Assembly: GCF_008923725.1 (NCBI RefSeq)
Contig: NZ_WBPF01000016.1
Location: forward strand, 558,001-622,000
Length of the DNA stretch: 64,000 nucleotides
DNA from: Bacillus sp. CH140a_4T
GTDB taxonomy: Bacteria; Bacillota; Bacilli; Bacillales; Bacillaceae_G
Direction of reading: 5' to 3'
A program made the translations under genes and the position numbers. Positions 52,792 through 63,887 of this stretch are shown here, one piece after another. The notes beneath the pieces are model-generated. The model was not told the DNA's origin. It saw nothing but the letters and a program-made list of their open reading frames with translations, and ran no database searches. How positions within the stretch are numbered: position 1 is the first letter of the stretch; each line of letters opens with the position of its first letter.

Positions 52792-53856
52792 TTGGAAAAA
52801 CGTATCGTTTGTTTAGCTGGTGATGGTGTTGGCCCAGAAATTATGGAAAGTGCGAAGGAAGTATTGCATATGGTAGAAAGGTTATATGGACATCATTTTT
52901 ACTTGCAAGATGAGTACTTTGGCGGGAGTGCTATCGATTTAAATGGGCAACCATTACCACAACGAACGCTTGCCGCTTGTTTAGCAAGTGATGCGGTTTT
53001 ACTGGGAGCGGTTGGTGGACCAAGGTGGGATGCTGCGAAAGAAAGACCGGAGAAAGGATTATTAGCTCTAAGAAAAGGACTTGGTGTATTTGCAAATGTT
53101 CGCCCTGTAACGGTAGAAAGCGCAACGGCACATTTATCGCCATTAAAAAACGCTGATGAAATTGATTTCGTTGTCGTTCGTGAATTAACAGGTGGAATTT
53201 ATTTTTCTTATCCGAAAGAACGAACGGACGAAGTAGCAACAGATACACTTACGTATCATCGTCATGAAATTGAACGGATTGTTTCTTATGCCTTTCAACT
53301 AGCGAGTAAGCGGAAGAAAAAAGTAACATCTATTGATAAGGCGAATGTTTTAGAGTCTAGTAAACTATGGAGAACTGTTACGGAAGAAGTAGCACTTCGT
53401 TATCCAGACGTTGAACTAGAACATATTTTAGTAGATGCCGCTGCTATGGAGTTAATTCGGAATCCAGGAAGGTTTGATGTAATTGTAACGGAAAATTTAT
53501 TTGGGGATATTTTGAGCGACGAAGCTTCCGTATTAGCTGGATCATTAGGAATGCTTCCATCAGCAAGTCACGCGGAAAAGGGACCTTCATTATACGAGCC
53601 TATTCACGGATCAGCACCGGATATTGCCGGGAAAAATAAGGCGAATCCAATTGCAATGATGCGCTCTGTTGCAATGATGCTTGGGCAATCATTTGAATTA
53701 ACGAGAGAAGGGAATGCAATTGAATCTGCGATATCTGCAGTTCTTAAATTAGGAAAATGTACAGCAGATATTGGAGGAGATGAGACGACAACTTCATTTA
53801 CGAAGGCAGTTATACAAGAGATGGAAGAGCAAGCGTTAGTGGGGAGAGGGAGATAA
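52792..53856 (+). CDS. leuB: 3-isopropylmalate dehydrogenase LeuB
   Basis: This 354-residue beta-decarboxylating dehydrogenase has [56 protein letters not shown] and the NAD-binding [18 protein letters not shown]. The TTG at 52792 lies 8 nt after AAAGGAG and yields [12 protein letters not shown]. The GTG at 52783 is too close to the RBS. It overlaps leuC by one base. Confidence 0.95.
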   Translation: MEKRIVCLAGDGVGPEIMESAKEVLHMVERLYGHHFYLQDEYFGGSAIDLNGQPLPQRTLAACLASDAVLLGAVGGPRWDAAKERPEKGLLALRKGLGVFANVRPVTVESATAHLSPLKNADEIDFVVVRELTGGIYFSYPKERTDEVATDTLTYHRHEIERIVSYAFQLASKRKKKVTSIDKANVLESSKLWRTVTEEVALRYPDVELEHILVDAAAMELIRNPGRFDVIVTENLFGDILSDEASVLAGSLGMLPSASHAEKGPSLYEPIHGSAPDIAGKNKANPIAMMRSVAMMLGQSFELTREGNAIESAISAVLKLGKCTADIGGDETTTSFTKAVIQEMEEQALVGRGR

Positions 53857-55250
53857 TGGGAAAAAGGCTGCTAGATAAACTTTGGGAAAGACACGTAGTT
53901 ACGACAAACGAAAATGGATTAGATTTATTATATATCGATCTTCATCTTGTTCATGAAGTAACGTCACCGCAAGCCTTTGAAGGCTTGCGGCTTACAAATC
54001 GAACGGTTCGCAGACCTGATTTAACATTCGCAACGATGGATCACAATATTCCAACAAAAGATGTTTGGAATATTACCGATCGCATTGCGAAGCAACAACT
54101 AGATACACTTCGGGAAAATTGTAAACAATTTCAGGTGCCGTTAGCTGATATCGGGGATGAAGAACAAGGAATCGTTCATGTTATCGGACCAGAACTTGGG
54201 CTCACGCAGCCAGGGAAAACAATTGTTTGTGGTGATAGTCATACAGCCACACATGGTGCGTTTGGCGCACTAGCATTTGGTATTGGTACAAGTGAAGTGG
54301 AACATGTATTGGCAACGCAAACGTTATGGCAAAGAAAACCGAAAGCAATGGGTATTGAGTTAAAAGGGAAATTACAGAAAGGTGTTTACGCAAAAGATAT
54401 TATTTTGCATCTCCTTTCAAAGTACGGTGTAGCAGTTGGAACTGGATACGTAATGGAATTTTACGGAGAGACGATTGGGTCTATGGAGATGGAAGAGAGA
54501 ATGACGCTTTGTAATATGGCAATTGAAGGGGGAGCGAAGGCTGGTATTATAGCACCAGATGAAAAAACATTTGCTTATGTAAAGGGGCGTAAATATGCAC
54601 CGAAAGACTATGAAACTTTCGAGAAAAAATGGTCTGAACTTTATACAGATGCAGATGCAATGTATGATTTACATATTTTGATAGATGTGACGGATTTAGC
54701 ACCGTACGTTACGTGGGGGACAAACCCAAGTATGGGTGTTCGTATTGATGAAAAGTTGCCGGAAAAGCATGATGCAAATGATGAAAGAGCATTTTCTTAT
54801 ATGGGATTAAGCCCTGGACAAAGTACGTATGACATTCCAGTTCAGCATGTTTTTATTGGATCTTGTACAAATTCCAGGCTTTCTGATTTAGAAATTGCTG
54901 CATCTGTTGTGAAAGGGAGAAAGGTAAAAGAAGGTGTGCGAGCACTCGTTGTGCCGGGATCGAAAAGAGTAAGAGAAGCAGCGATGCAAAAAGGACTACA
55001 TCGCATATTTGAAGAAGCTGGATTTGAATGGAGAGAACCTGGATGTTCCATGTGTCTTGGAATGAATCCAGATCAAGTACCTGAAGGAGAACATTGTGCC
55101 TCCACTTCAAATCGAAATTTTGAAGGAAGACAAGGAAAAGGGGCACGAACACATTTAGTTAGCCCAGCAATGGCAGCAGCAGCTGCGTTATATGGTCATT
55201 TTGTTGATACTAGAAAGGAGAGTTATGATGGAGCCATTTCGTATTCATAA
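53856..55250 (+). CDS. leuC: 3-isopropylmalate dehydratase large subunit LeuC
   Basis: This 464-residue aconitase-family subunit has the 4Fe-4S cysteines in [17 protein letters not shown] and [37 protein letters not shown] and [20 protein letters not shown] are also present. It isomerises 2- to 3-isopropylmalate with LeuD. The ATG overlaps the leuB stop (TAATG), and the 3' end overlaps leuD by 23 bp. Confidence 0.96.
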   Translation: MGKRLLDKLWERHVVTTNENGLDLLYIDLHLVHEVTSPQAFEGLRLTNRTVRRPDLTFATMDHNIPTKDVWNITDRIAKQQLDTLRENCKQFQVPLADIGDEEQGIVHVIGPELGLTQPGKTIVCGDSHTATHGAFGALAFGIGTSEVEHVLATQTLWQRKPKAMGIELKGKLQKGVYAKDIILHLLSKYGVAVGTGYVMEFYGETIGSMEMEERMTLCNMAIEGGAKAGIIAPDEKTFAYVKGRKYAPKDYETFEKKWSELYTDADAMYDLHILIDVTDLAPYVTWGTNPSMGVRIDEKLPEKHDANDERAFSYMGLSPGQSTYDIPVQHVFIGSCTNSRLSDLEIAASVVKGRKVKEGVRALVVPGSKRVREAAMQKGLHRIFEEAGFEWREPGCSMCLGMNPDQVPEGEHCASTSNRNFEGRQGKGARTHLVSPAMAAAAALYGHFVDTRKESYDGAISYS

Positions 55251-55809
55251 AGGTACTGCCGCAGTACTGATGAATGATAATATTGATACAGATCAAATTA
55301 TTCCGAAGCAATATTTAAAGAGAATTGAAAGGACGGGATTTGGAAAATATTTATTTGATGAGTGGCGGTATGATAATAACCGCCATGAAAGCCCTAATTT
55401 TCCGCTTAATGCACAAGATAGAAAAGGAGCAAGTATATTAATTACAGGTGATAATTTTGGTTGCGGTTCTTCAAGAGAACATGCTCCTTGGGCGCTTGCT
55501 GATTATGGTTTTCGCGTTATTATCGCTGGCGGGTTTGCAGATATTTTTTATATGAATTGTATGAAAAATGGTATGTTACCAATTGTAATGGATAAAGAAA
55601 TGGGAGAACAACTTGCCAAAACGGATGCGAGAGAACAAATAGAAGTAGATTTAGAGAATGAAGTCATTACAACGAGTACACACAGGTTTCATTTTACAAT
55701 CGAGAAAATGTGGAAAGAGAAATTATTAAATGGTCTAGATGAAATTAGTATTACGATGCAATATGAACAAGAAATTGTAGAATATGAAAGGAAAGTAGCT
55801 TTATATTAA
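55228..55809 (+). CDS. leuD: 3-isopropylmalate dehydratase small subunit LeuD
   Basis: This 193-residue swivelling-domain subunit has [20 protein letters not shown] and the substrate-binding loop [20 protein letters not shown]. The ATG at 55228 is 7 nt after AAAGGAG and lies inside leuC; an adjacent ATG at 55225 is possible. It ends the ilv-leu cluster. The his promoter begins 25 bp later with no clear terminator between. Confidence 0.95.
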   Translation: MEPFRIHKGTAAVLMNDNIDTDQIIPKQYLKRIERTGFGKYLFDEWRYDNNRHESPNFPLNAQDRKGASILITGDNFGCGSSREHAPWALADYGFRVIIAGGFADIFYMNCMKNGMLPIVMDKEMGEQLAKTDAREQIEVDLENEVITTSTHRFHFTIEKMWKEKLLNGLDEISITMQYEQEIVEYERKVALY

Positions 55810-55834
55810 GAAATAACGGAATCTTCAAAATGTA

Positions 55835-55863
55835 TTTACATTCAGAATTAAGTATTATATACT
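55835..55863 (+). promoter_or_regulatory. his operon promoter
   Basis: TTTACA (55835-55840)-N17-TATACT (55858-55863) is a strong sigma-A type promoter directly upstream of the leader peptide. Transcription should begin near 55870. Confidence 0.78.
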
Positions 55864-55897
55864 ATGTAAAAATCAGAGGAGAAAGGGAGTAAGTATT

Positions 55898-55951
55898 ATG
55901 AAAACAATACAATCTATTAAAATGCTTACACAAATACATCATCATACATAA
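55898..55951 (+). CDS. his operon leader peptide (17 aa, three consecutive His)
   Basis: MKTIQSIKMLTQIHHHT is encoded from ATG 55898 to TAA 55949-55951. AAAGGGAG lies 8 nt upstream. The three CAT codons (55937-55945) are separated from the stop only by ACA, and the first attenuator segment begins 2 nt after the stop. The peptide has no likely function other than sensing charged tRNA-His through ribosome position. The call rests on position, the RBS, the His run and the downstream RNA folding. Confidence 0.82.
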   Translation: MKTIQSIKMLTQIHHHT

Positions 55952-55953
55952 AG

Positions 55954-56056
55954 CCCTTGCACCTAGCGTGAAAACGTGTAGGCACAAGGGTTATTCCCGT
56001 TGTACCTACACTCTACTAAAGAGCCTTGTAGGTATTTTGTCTACAAGGCTCTTTTT
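55954..56056 (+). promoter_or_regulatory. his operon transcription attenuator with mutually exclusive hairpins
   Basis: Segment 1 (55954-55968, CCCTTGCACCTAGCG) pairs with segment 2 (55976-55990, GTGTAGGCACAAGGG). Segment 2 can instead pair over nearly its whole length with segment 3 (55996-56011, CCCGTTGTACCTACAC). Segment 3 (ACCTACA 56004-56010) can pair with TGTAGGT (56027-56033). That overlaps the left arm of a perfect 12-bp intrinsic terminator, AGAGCCTTGTAG (56020-56031) / CTACAAGGCTCT (56041-56052), plus Ts. So 1:2 with 3:4 opposes 2:3 with the terminator. Confidence 0.8.
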
Positions 56057-56117
56057 ATTTTCGGTTTAGGTGAATGAAATAGGCATACATTAGAAAGGGA
56101 AAGGTGTGAGAATTTAG

Positions 56118-57380
56118 ATGACAAAATGGAAACGGGCAAATCCAAATGGAGCGAGAGACTATTTATTCGAAGAATGTACGTTAATTGAAGAAGTGGAGCA
56201 AAAATTAAGACGTACTTTTTTAGAGCGAGGTTATGAGGAAATAAGGACACCTACAATTGAATTTTATGATGTTTTTGCCTTTCAAAATAGACCGATAGAT
56301 GAAGAAAAGATGTATAAATTTTTTGATGAAAAGGGACGGATTATCGTCTTGCGTCCAGATATGACAATTCCTTTAGCGAGAGTAATGGGAACGCAGCGGT
56401 GGGATACGCCGCTAAAACTGACGTATGGTGGGAATGTATTTCGGGCGAATGAGTCCCTTACTGGAAAATATAATGAAATTGTACAAAGTGGTATTGAAAT
56501 TATTGGGATTGATAATGTAAGAGCTGAAATTGAATGCGTAATAAGCGTCATTCAATCACTTCAAAAAGTGAAGGTGCAATCTTTTACAATAGAGATTGGG
56601 CAAGTGCAGTTATATAAATGTATTGTCAAAAAGCTCTCCATTCATGAGGAAGAAGAGAGAGTACTTAGGACATACATTGAAAGTAAAAATTATGCTGCTC
56701 TATCAAATTTTATTAGAGAAAAGAAATTAGATCGATGTGATGAAACAGTAAGATTACTTGAGAAATTACCAAGGCTATTTGGGAATTTAGAAGTGATTGA
56801 GGAAGCAGAAAAACTCGCCTCAAGTAATGAAATGAAAATGGCTATTGCAAGAGTGAAAGAGATATATGAAGCAATTGAAAAACTAGGCTATGGATCTTAC
56901 ATATCAATTGATTTAGGTATGATCCAACATTTAGATTACTATACGGGAGTTATTTTCAAGGGATATATATATGAAATTGGAGAAGAAATTGTTAGTGGCG
57001 GAAGATATGATGAGTTAATTGGAAATTTTGGAGAGATGCTGCCGGCTGTTGGACTCGCGGTACAAGTCAATCAAATTGTGAAGGCACTGCAAGAGCAGCA
57101 AGAACCATATGAACGAAAGAGAATAGATATTATCGTTCATTATGAGTTAAATAGATTAGCAGAAGCGGAAAGGTTACGAAATTTACTTCAAAAGGACGGG
57201 AAAAAAGTAGAGCTATCCTTATTCTCTAATGTAACCGACACTTTTCAATTTGCAAGAAAAAATCAAATCGTAACGGTCGTTGAGGCAAAGAATGAATCAT
57301 TAGTGGAATATGTGTGGAAAGAGAAATGGGTAGTCCAGAAAGAAGGAGAAACTTCATGCGTAACATTCAAATTGCGTTAA
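56118..57380 (+). CDS. hisZ: ATP phosphoribosyltransferase regulatory subunit HisZ
   Basis: This 420-residue protein is a histidyl-tRNA synthetase paralogue lacking aminoacylation function. It retains class II core segments ([76 protein letters not shown]) but with HisZ-type changes. It assembles with short-form HisG and mediates histidine inhibition. First structural gene after the attenuator; it overlaps hisG by 25 bp. Confidence 0.94.
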   Translation: MTKWKRANPNGARDYLFEECTLIEEVEQKLRRTFLERGYEEIRTPTIEFYDVFAFQNRPIDEEKMYKFFDEKGRIIVLRPDMTIPLARVMGTQRWDTPLKLTYGGNVFRANESLTGKYNEIVQSGIEIIGIDNVRAEIECVISVIQSLQKVKVQSFTIEIGQVQLYKCIVKKLSIHEEEERVLRTYIESKNYAALSNFIREKKLDRCDETVRLLEKLPRLFGNLEVIEEAEKLASSNEMKMAIARVKEIYEAIEKLGYGSYISIDLGMIQHLDYYTGVIFKGYIYEIGEEIVSGGRYDELIGNFGEMLPAVGLAVQVNQIVKALQEQQEPYERKRIDIIVHYELNRLAEAERLRNLLQKDGKKVELSLFSNVTDTFQFARKNQIVTVVEAKNESLVEYVWKEKWVVQKEGETSCVTFKLR

Positions 57381-57991
57381 CGAAAGGAAGATTAGAGAAG
57401 CATGTGATTCCGCTCTTTGAACAGATTGGAATTGATTGTTCAGAGCTCAAAAATAAGGGACGAAAGCTTGTCTTTCAAAGTAAAAATACAGATGTTTCAT
57501 TTATTTTAGTGAAAGCAGTAGATGTTGCTACTTATGTAGAACATGGAGTAGCTGATATTGGGGTCGTTGGAAAAGATGTTTTAATGGAAAACGAAAAAGA
57601 TATTTATGAAATGTTGGATTTAGGAGTAGGCGTGTGTAAGTTTTGTGTTGCTTCTATTCCTACTTATAACGCGAAGAGCTACGGGAAGAAACGTATTGCG
57701 ACGAAATATCCACATATTACTTCTAACTATTTTCATGATAAAGGAGAGGATGTAGAAATTATAAAAATAGAAGGTTCTGTAGAAATTGCTCCTATTCTTG
57801 GATTGGCAGATGCGATTGTTGATATTGTTGAAACAGGAAAAACATTACAAGAAAATGGGCTCGTTGTATTTGAAGAAATGTGTTCTATATCCGCTCGAAT
57901 GATTGTAAATAAGGCTGCATTAAAAACTAAAAAAGACGAAATATTCGGTATTATAAATATGATGGAGCAAGAAATTTTGTCAGGAAAATAG
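57356..57991 (+). CDS. hisG: ATP phosphoribosyltransferase catalytic subunit HisG (short form)
   Basis: This 211-residue short HisG lacks the C-terminal ACT-like domain, which fits a HisZ-dependent enzyme. Motifs: [41 protein letters not shown] and the PRPP loop [20 protein letters not shown]. It makes PR-ATP from ATP and PRPP. The ATG at 57356 follows AAGGAGAAAC; an over-extended frame starts at 57314. Confidence 0.94.
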   Translation: MRNIQIALTKGRLEKHVIPLFEQIGIDCSELKNKGRKLVFQSKNTDVSFILVKAVDVATYVEHGVADIGVVGKDVLMENEKDIYEMLDLGVGVCKFCVASIPTYNAKSYGKKRIATKYPHITSNYFHDKGEDVEIIKIEGSVEIAPILGLADAIVDIVETGKTLQENGLVVFEEMCSISARMIVNKAALKTKKDEIFGIINMMEQEILSGK

Positions 57992-58002
57992 GGGGACTTG
58001 TA

Positions 58003-59292
58003 ATGGAGATCGTTTCTGAAGATTTTCAAAAGGCGTTATCGAAAATAAAATTGCTACGAGAAAACGCTATTGTAATAGAAGAAACTGTTCAAAGGAGTGT
58101 AAATGAAATCGTTCGAAATGTAAGGGAAAATAGGGATGAGGCCCTATCCTTTTATACAAACAAGTTTGATGGTGTAAAGATGAAAGAGTTTCGTGTAAGT
58201 GAAGAAGAAATAAAACAAGCGGGTATAGTTGTAGAGAATTCATTTTTAGAAGCGTTACAAGAGGCGAAGAAAAACATTATTTCGCATCACGAAAAGCAAA
58301 AAAGGCAATCTATATTCGATTGTGCGAGTAAAGGCATTATTAGAGGACAAATCATTCGACCGTTAGAAAATGTAGGGGTATATGTGCCAGGCGGAACTGC
58401 TTCGTATCCTTCATCAGTATTAATGAATGTATTGCCAGCAAAACTCGCTGGTGTGGAAAAGATTGTAATGGTAACACCGCCGAGAGAAGGAGGAATTGAT
58501 CCACATATTTTAGTTGCTGCAAGTCTTGCAGGGGTAGATGAAATTTATACGATAGGTGGTGCGCAAGCAATTGCTGCTTTAGCATACGGGACGGAATCGA
58601 TTCCGAAAGTGGATAAAATAGTTGGACCTGGAAATTTGTATGTCGCTCTAGCGAAACGAGAAGTATACGGAATAGTAAATATCGATATGATCGCTGGACC
58701 GTCAGAAATTGTAGTTATTGCTGATGAAACCGGTAATGCAAAATATATCGCTGCTGATTTATTATCACAAGCAGAACATGACGAGAGAGCAACGGCAATT
58801 TGTATTACAACGAATATAGAGTTAGCAAAAGAAGTAGAAAAAGAGATAGAAAGACAGTTAGAAACATTACCAAGAAGCGAAATTGCACGTGAATCGATAA
58901 ATAGAAATGGAGCTATTTGTATCGTTCCCTCTTTAGATGAGGCACTCCAATTATCGAATGAAATCGCTCCAGAACATTTAGAGTTACATATAAAAGAACC
59001 GATGAATGCTCTAGCTTATGTGAAGCATGCAGGATCTATCTTTCTTGGACCATATGCACCAGAACCGCTCGGTGATTATTTAGCAGGACCGAATCACGTG
59101 TTACCCACAAGTGGAACGGCAAGGTTTTTCTCGCCGTTATCAGTCGATGATTTCGTGAAAAAATCAAGCTTTCTGTCTTATACGGAGGAAGCGTTAAGAG
59201 ATGTACAACATCATATTGTAGAACTTGCCAATAAAGAAGGGTTACATGCGCATGCGAGAGCAATTCAAATACGATTTGAGGAGGAAGAATAA
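58003..59292 (+). CDS. hisD: histidinol dehydrogenase HisD
   Basis: This 429-residue zinc enzyme has [67 protein letters not shown], the zinc/catalytic segment AEHDERATA and [10 protein letters not shown]. It performs the two final NAD-dependent oxidations to histidine. AGGGGGAC precedes the ATG at 58003. It overlaps hisB by one base. Confidence 0.96.
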   Translation: MEIVSEDFQKALSKIKLLRENAIVIEETVQRSVNEIVRNVRENRDEALSFYTNKFDGVKMKEFRVSEEEIKQAGIVVENSFLEALQEAKKNIISHHEKQKRQSIFDCASKGIIRGQIIRPLENVGVYVPGGTASYPSSVLMNVLPAKLAGVEKIVMVTPPREGGIDPHILVAASLAGVDEIYTIGGAQAIAALAYGTESIPKVDKIVGPGNLYVALAKREVYGIVNIDMIAGPSEIVVIADETGNAKYIAADLLSQAEHDERATAICITTNIELAKEVEKEIERQLETLPRSEIARESINRNGAICIVPSLDEALQLSNEIAPEHLELHIKEPMNALAYVKHAGSIFLGPYAPEPLGDYLAGPNHVLPTSGTARFFSPLSVDDFVKKSSFLSYTEEALRDVQHHIVELANKEGLHAHARAIQIRFEEEE

Positions 59293-59876
59293 TGCGTGAG
59301 TCCAGTCAAATACGTGAGACGACAGAAACAAAAATAAAATTAAGTTTGCAGCTTGATGAAGGCAAGAGCGTTTCTGTACAAACGGGAGTTGGATTTTTTG
59401 ATCATATGCTAACTTTATTTGCAAGGCATGGAAGATTCGGTTTGCAAGTGGAGGCGGAAGGCGATGTATTCGTTGATGCACATCATACAGTTGAAGATGT
59501 TGGAATTGTACTCGGAAATTGTTTGAAAGAAGCATTGCAAAGTAAAGAGGGAATTAACCGTTACGGCTCCGCATATGTACCGATGGATGAGTCTTTAGGT
59601 TTTGTCGCAATTGATATAAGCGGGCGCTCGTATATTGTATTTCAAGGAGAATTAACGAATCCGAAGCTAGGGGATTTTGATACAGAACTAACGGAAGAGT
59701 TTTTTAGAGCAGTTGCGCATGCTGCCAATATTACATTACATGCTCGCATTTTATACGGAAGCAATACACATCACAAAATTGAAGCGTTATTTAAAGCGTT
59801 TGGTAGAGCGCTTAGAGAAGCGGTCGAAAGAAATGCCAACATTACTGGTGTAAATTCAACGAAAGGGATGTTGTAA
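59292..59876 (+). CDS. hisB: imidazoleglycerol-phosphate dehydratase HisB
   Basis: This 194-residue monofunctional enzyme has metal-binding motifs [45 protein letters not shown] and [17 protein letters not shown]. It dehydrates IGP to imidazole-acetol phosphate. The ATG overlaps the hisD stop, and hisH begins at the next base. Confidence 0.96.
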   Translation: MRESSQIRETTETKIKLSLQLDEGKSVSVQTGVGFFDHMLTLFARHGRFGLQVEAEGDVFVDAHHTVEDVGIVLGNCLKEALQSKEGINRYGSAYVPMDESLGFVAIDISGRSYIVFQGELTNPKLGDFDTELTEEFFRAVAHAANITLHARILYGSNTHHKIEALFKAFGRALREAVERNANITGVNSTKGML

Positions 59877-60506
59877 TTGATTGCTATTATAGATTATGGA
59901 ATGGGAAATATTCGTAGTGTAGAACAAGCATTAAAATATATTGGAGCAGAGTACATCGTAACGAGTGATAAAGAAGAGATTTTTAGAAGTGATGGAGTGA
60001 TTTTACCAGGAGTAGGAGCATTTCCGAAAGCGATGGATGTATTGGAAGAAAAAGATTTAGTGCGTGTATTAAAAGAAGTCGGACGTTCAGGAAAACCGCT
60101 TCTAGGCATTTGCTTAGGAATGCAGCTTTTATTTGAAAAAAGTGAGGAACTGCAAGACTGTAACGGATTAGGTTTATTGCCAGGTGTTATTCGAAAGTTA
60201 AAGGTTCCTTATAAAATTCCACATATGGGATGGAATGAGTTAAAGAAAGAGGGAGAAATAGCACTTTGGAATGGAGTAGAAGATGGTTCTTTCGTATACT
60301 ATGTCCACTCTTATTACGCAGATTGTCCAAATGAAATTGTGTATGGAATAAGTGAATATGGAGTGAACGTACCTGGTTTTGTAGCAAAAGGAAGTATATA
60401 TGGCGCACAGTTTCATCCTGAAAAAAGTGGTGATATAGGAATGCAAATTTTGAAAAATTTCAAAGGAGTGGTAGAAGCATGGAAATCTTCCCAGCTATCG
60501 ATTTAA
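59877..60506 (+). CDS. hisH: imidazole glycerol phosphate synthase glutaminase subunit HisH
   Basis: This 209-residue class I glutamine amidotransferase has the catalytic Cys in [13 protein letters not shown], the His/Glu pair in [11 protein letters not shown], and N-terminal [16 protein letters not shown]. It supplies ammonia to HisF. The start is TTG at 59877, directly after hisB; no better ATG is available. It overlaps hisA by 28 bp. Confidence 0.95.
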   Translation: MIAIIDYGMGNIRSVEQALKYIGAEYIVTSDKEEIFRSDGVILPGVGAFPKAMDVLEEKDLVRVLKEVGRSGKPLLGICLGMQLLFEKSEELQDCNGLGLLPGVIRKLKVPYKIPHMGWNELKKEGEIALWNGVEDGSFVYYVHSYYADCPNEIVYGISEYGVNVPGFVAKGSIYGAQFHPEKSGDIGMQILKNFKGVVEAWKSSQLSI

Positions 60507-61198
60507 AAGGGGGACGCTGCGTTAGACTTTATCAAGGGGAGTTTAGTAAAGAAACAGTAATGAATGAAGATCCGGTTGCACAAGCGATTATATTTGAAAA
60601 GTTTGGAGCAAAAAGATTACACATCGTTGATTTAGATGGTGCAGTTGCAGGTGATTCGTTAAACTTGCCGATCATTGAAAAAATTTGCAAGGCAGTACGT
60701 ATTTCTGTACAAGTTGGAGGAGGAATTCGATCGCTTCTAGCGGTAGAGAAACTATTGTCAGTAGGTGTAGATAAAGTGATTTTAGGAACAGCTGCTCTTT
60801 ATGATAAGGCATTTTTAGAAGAGGCTGTTCTTCTATATAAAGAAAAAATCATTGTTGGTATTGATGCGAAAAATGGTTTCGTAGCAACGAGAGGCTGGCT
60901 TGATGTGTCTGAAATTTCTTACATTGATTTAGCGAAGCAAATGGAGAATGTAGGCGTTCAAACGATTGTGTTTACAGACATTTCGAAAGACGGGACACTT
61001 GCAGGGCCGAATATAGAGCAATTGGAGTTACTACAAAAAAACGTTGCTATGCGTCTTATTGCTTCTGGAGGAGTGGCCTCTATTCAAGATGTGAAAAAAT
61101 TAAATGATATGAATATATATGGCGTCATAATTGGTAAGGCTCTTTACGAGAAAAAGATTGATTTAGAAGAAGTGTTAGAGGTAACGAAGTTATGTTAG
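60479..61198 (+). CDS. hisA: phosphoribosylformimino-5-aminoimidazole carboxamide ribotide isomerase HisA
   Basis: This 239-residue TIM barrel has catalytic Asp in [19 protein letters not shown], a second acid in [14 protein letters not shown], and phosphate loops [14 protein letters not shown] and [10 protein letters not shown]. It isomerises ProFAR to PRFAR. The ATG at 60479 has AAAGGAG upstream inside hisH. It overlaps hisF by 7 bp. Confidence 0.95.
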   Translation: MEIFPAIDLKGGRCVRLYQGEFSKETVMNEDPVAQAIIFEKFGAKRLHIVDLDGAVAGDSLNLPIIEKICKAVRISVQVGGGIRSLLAVEKLLSVGVDKVILGTAALYDKAFLEEAVLLYKEKIIVGIDAKNGFVATRGWLDVSEISYIDLAKQMENVGVQTIVFTDISKDGTLAGPNIEQLELLQKNVAMRLIASGGVASIQDVKKLNDMNIYGVIIGKALYEKKIDLEEVLEVTKLC

Positions 61199-61950
61199 CA
61201 AAACGCATTATTCCATGTCTAGATGTGAAAGAAGGGCGAGTCGTAAAGGGTGTAAATTTTATAGGATTACAAGATGTCGGTGATCCTGTTGAAATAGCCG
61301 CTTTATATAATGAGGCGGGAGCAGATGAAATAGTATTTTTAGATATTACGGCAACGCATGAAGGACGAAAAACGATTATAGATGTTGTAGAAAAAACAGC
61401 ATCAAAAGTATTTATTCCTCTTACAGTTGGCGGGGGGATTTCAAGTGTTAAAGATATGTACAATTTACTAAGAGCTGGGGCAGATAAAGTTTCAATTAAC
61501 TCAGCAGCAATGCGAAACCCAAGATTAATCGAAGAAGGGGCAGAACACTTTGGCTCACAATGTATTGTAGTAGCAATTGATGCTAGACAAATAGCAGAAG
61601 GTAAGTGGAATGTATATGTGAACGGCGGAAGAGTTGATACGGGAATGGATGCAATCGGGTGGGCAAAGCGCGTTACCGAGCTAGGAGCAGGCGAAATTTT
61701 GTTAACGAGTATGGATGCAGATGGAACGAAAAACGGATATGATCTTCGCTTAACAGAAGAAATTTCAAAAAGTGTTTCCGTACCAGTCATTGCGTCAGGT
61801 GGCTGTGGTCATGCTGATCACATTATAGAAGTTTTTCAAAAAACAACAGTTGATGCAGCGTTAGCAGCATCCATCTTTCATTATGGTGAGGCGACAGTGC
61901 AGGACGTAAAGAGAAAATTAAGAAACGCAAACATTGAGGTGCGGTTATGA
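61192..61950 (+). CDS. hisF: imidazole glycerol phosphate synthase cyclase subunit HisF
   Basis: This 252-residue TIM barrel has catalytic aspartates in [17 protein letters not shown] and [12 protein letters not shown], and phosphate loops [11 protein letters not shown] and [11 protein letters not shown]. With HisH it forms IGP and AICAR. Overlaps with hisA and hisI (4 bp) indicate tight coupling. Confidence 0.96.
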   Translation: MLAKRIIPCLDVKEGRVVKGVNFIGLQDVGDPVEIAALYNEAGADEIVFLDITATHEGRKTIIDVVEKTASKVFIPLTVGGGISSVKDMYNLLRAGADKVSINSAAMRNPRLIEEGAEHFGSQCIVVAIDARQIAEGKWNVYVNGGRVDTGMDAIGWAKRVTELGAGEILLTSMDADGTKNGYDLRLTEEISKSVSVPVIASGGCGHADHIIEVFQKTTVDAALAASIFHYGEATVQDVKRKLRNANIEVRL

Positions 61951-62252
61951 AACCTAACTTTTCAAAAGGACTACTACCAGCAGTCGTAATTGAAGAAGGT
62001 ACAAAAGAAATTTTAATGCTAGCTTATATGAATGAAGAAGCATATGAAAAAACGCTAGAAACGAAAAGAACATGGTTTTATTCTCGTTCAAGAAGGTCGT
62101 TATGGAATAAAGGAAAAACATCAGGAAATGTCCAATATGTGCAATCTCTTTATTTAGATTGTGATCAAGATTCAATTGTTGTTGTCGTAAAGCAAGTAGG
62201 ACCTGCTTGCCATACGGGAGAGAAAACGTGTTTTCATTATAAAATTATATAG
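61947..62252 (+). CDS. hisI: phosphoribosyl-AMP cyclohydrolase HisI
   Basis: This 101-residue monofunctional cyclohydrolase (HisE is separate) has [20 protein letters not shown], the metal-binding [12 protein letters not shown] and the downstream Cys/His segment [12 protein letters not shown]. It hydrolyses the purine ring of PR-AMP. It overlaps hisF by 4 bp. Confidence 0.95.
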   Translation: MKPNFSKGLLPAVVIEEGTKEILMLAYMNEEAYEKTLETKRTWFYSRSRRSLWNKGKTSGNVQYVQSLYLDCDQDSIVVVVKQVGPACHTGEKTCFHYKII

Positions 62253-62262
62253 GGGGATACAT

Positions 62263-62586
62263 ATGGAAAACGCCTTTACACTACTGTTTGAGACAATTGA
62301 AGAACGAAAGGGAAATCCACTTCCTGAATCATATACAAATTACTTGTTTTCAAAAGGAGAAGATAAAATTTTAAAAAAAATTGGTGAGGAATGTTCGGAA
62401 GTAATTATCGCATCTAAAAATAATGATAAAGAAGAATTAGTGAAAGAAATGGTGGATGTATTGTATCACTGCTTCGTTTTATTAGCTGAAAAAAATATAT
62501 CATTAGAAGATGTTATGGAGGAAGTGACAGAAAGAAATGGGAAGCTTTCGAGAGTAGGGGACAGAAGAGACATAGATACATTATAA
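62263..62586 (+). CDS. hisE: phosphoribosyl-ATP pyrophosphatase HisE
   Basis: This 107-residue all-alpha NTP pyrophosphohydrolase has [20 protein letters not shown], the acidic metal motif [16 protein letters not shown] and KEMVDVLYH. It removes pyrophosphate from PR-ATP. AGGGGGA precedes the ATG at 62263. Confidence 0.95.
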   Translation: MENAFTLLFETIEERKGNPLPESYTNYLFSKGEDKILKKIGEECSEVIIASKNNDKEELVKEMVDVLYHCFVLLAEKNISLEDVMEEVTERNGKLSRVGDRRDIDTL

Positions 62587-62599
62587 GGGGGGAATATAG

Positions 62600-63619
62600 A
62601 TGAAGGTGGATTATCACATTCATTTAGAAGAAGGGCCATATTCAATAGGGTGGCTAGCTAAAATAAATGAAGCATTACAACATTATGAACCGCTTAAAGA
62701 AGAAAAATATTCTATGGAATGGCTTGTGAAAACACAAGAACGCCTGCAAAGACGTGTGAAAGAAGGGCCATTTACAACGAAATGGATTGATTTATATTTA
62801 GAAGAAGCTTTGCGAAAAGGTATAAAAGAAGTTGGTATTGTCGATCATTTATACCGTTTTTATGAAGCAAAAGAATACTATGAAAGATATGTCGATATTA
62901 GTGATTCGAGGCTGGGGCGTTTACAGAAGGAGTGGTTAGACCAAGTAAGGGTAGCGTCACTACATGATTTTACAAAGGCAATTGAAGAGGCGAAAGAACG
63001 GTGGAGTAAAAGAGGTGTTACGCTTAAACTTGGAATTGAAGCGGATTATTTTATTGGTGGTGAACAAGAATTACAATCTTTACTCGCATTAGGAGACTTT
63101 GATTATGTAATTGGTTCCGTTCATTTTTTGAATGGCTGGGGATTTGATAATCCAGATACGAAAGAAGATTTTGAGGAACATGACTTATATGCTTTATATG
63201 AAACGTTTTTCAAAACGGTTGAGTGTGCAGTTCGCTCTGAATTATTTGATATTATAGCTCATCTTGATAACATAAAAGTATTTAATTATCGGTTAGATGA
63301 GAATGAACAACTTTCGTATTATAAGGAAATTGCGCGTGCATTAGTAGAAACAAATACGGCAACGGAAATAAATGCGGGATTGTACTTTCGTTATCCTGTA
63401 CGTGAAATGTGTCCGAGTCCGCTATATTTACAAGTATTAGCTAAGCGTGGCGTCCCAATTACCCTTTCCTCAGATGCTCATTATCCGAATGATTTAGGAA
63501 AATATGTGGAAGAGAATATAAAGACATTGCGTAATCATGATATTACTCATTTAGCTACATTTACGAAACGAGTCAGAACGATGAGATTACTGGAAGAAGA
63601 AGTAACAATTTCAAAATAA
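62600..63619 (+). CDS. hisJ: PHP-type histidinol-phosphatase HisJ
   Basis: This 339-residue PHP-family phosphatase has metal ligands VDYHIHLEEGP at the N-terminus, GIVDHLYRF, GIEADYFIGGE, DYVIGSVHFLNGW, AHLDNIKVF and LSSDAHYP. It dephosphorylates histidinol phosphate. It is larger than the ~270-residue B. subtilis HisJ, mainly in an insert near residues 15-60. AGGGGGG lies upstream. Last his gene here; hisC is absent from the cluster. Confidence 0.9.
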   Translation: MKVDYHIHLEEGPYSIGWLAKINEALQHYEPLKEEKYSMEWLVKTQERLQRRVKEGPFTTKWIDLYLEEALRKGIKEVGIVDHLYRFYEAKEYYERYVDISDSRLGRLQKEWLDQVRVASLHDFTKAIEEAKERWSKRGVTLKLGIEADYFIGGEQELQSLLALGDFDYVIGSVHFLNGWGFDNPDTKEDFEEHDLYALYETFFKTVECAVRSELFDIIAHLDNIKVFNYRLDENEQLSYYKEIARALVETNTATEINAGLYFRYPVREMCPSPLYLQVLAKRGVPITLSSDAHYPNDLGKYVEENIKTLRNHDITHLATFTKRVRTMRLLEEEVTISK

Positions 63620-63687
63620 TCACGATTTTTTTGATGAAAACCTTCCTTTTTGTTCAAAATAAGAAAGAATAAAAAGGAGGGTAAGAA

Positions 63688-63855
63688 ATGGCGAAACAAC
63701 AAAATAAACAAAATGTACAAGGTGCACAGCAACAAGCGTATACTTCTGAAACGAATGCTACTTCTCAATCCGTTATCGAGGAACAAATTAGTGATACAGT
63801 TGCAGAAGGAACGATCGATGTGAAGCTTGGAAAAGAATCACAAGAGAAAGCATAA
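63688..63855 (+). CDS. small Gln-rich protein (55 aa), possibly spore-associated
   Basis: MAKQQNKQNVQGAQQQAYTS opens the product, which ends TIDVKLGKESQEKA. The ATG at 63688 follows AAGGAGGG, and a terminator follows the stop. Gln/Asn/Ser-rich composition recalls gamma-type small acid-soluble spore proteins, but the ATEF repeats are missing. Function unassigned. Confidence 0.6.
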   Translation: MAKQQNKQNVQGAQQQAYTSETNATSQSVIEEQISDTVAEGTIDVKLGKESQEKA

Positions 63856-63856
63856 G

Positions 63857-63887
63857 AAGAGAGGAGACTTGCATCTCCTCTTTTTTT
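63857..63887 (+). terminator. intrinsic terminator
   Basis: AGAGGAGA pairs with TCTCCTCT, followed by a run of Ts ending at 63887. It ends the small Gln-rich gene. The last 113 bp of the window show nothing supportable. Confidence 0.83.
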
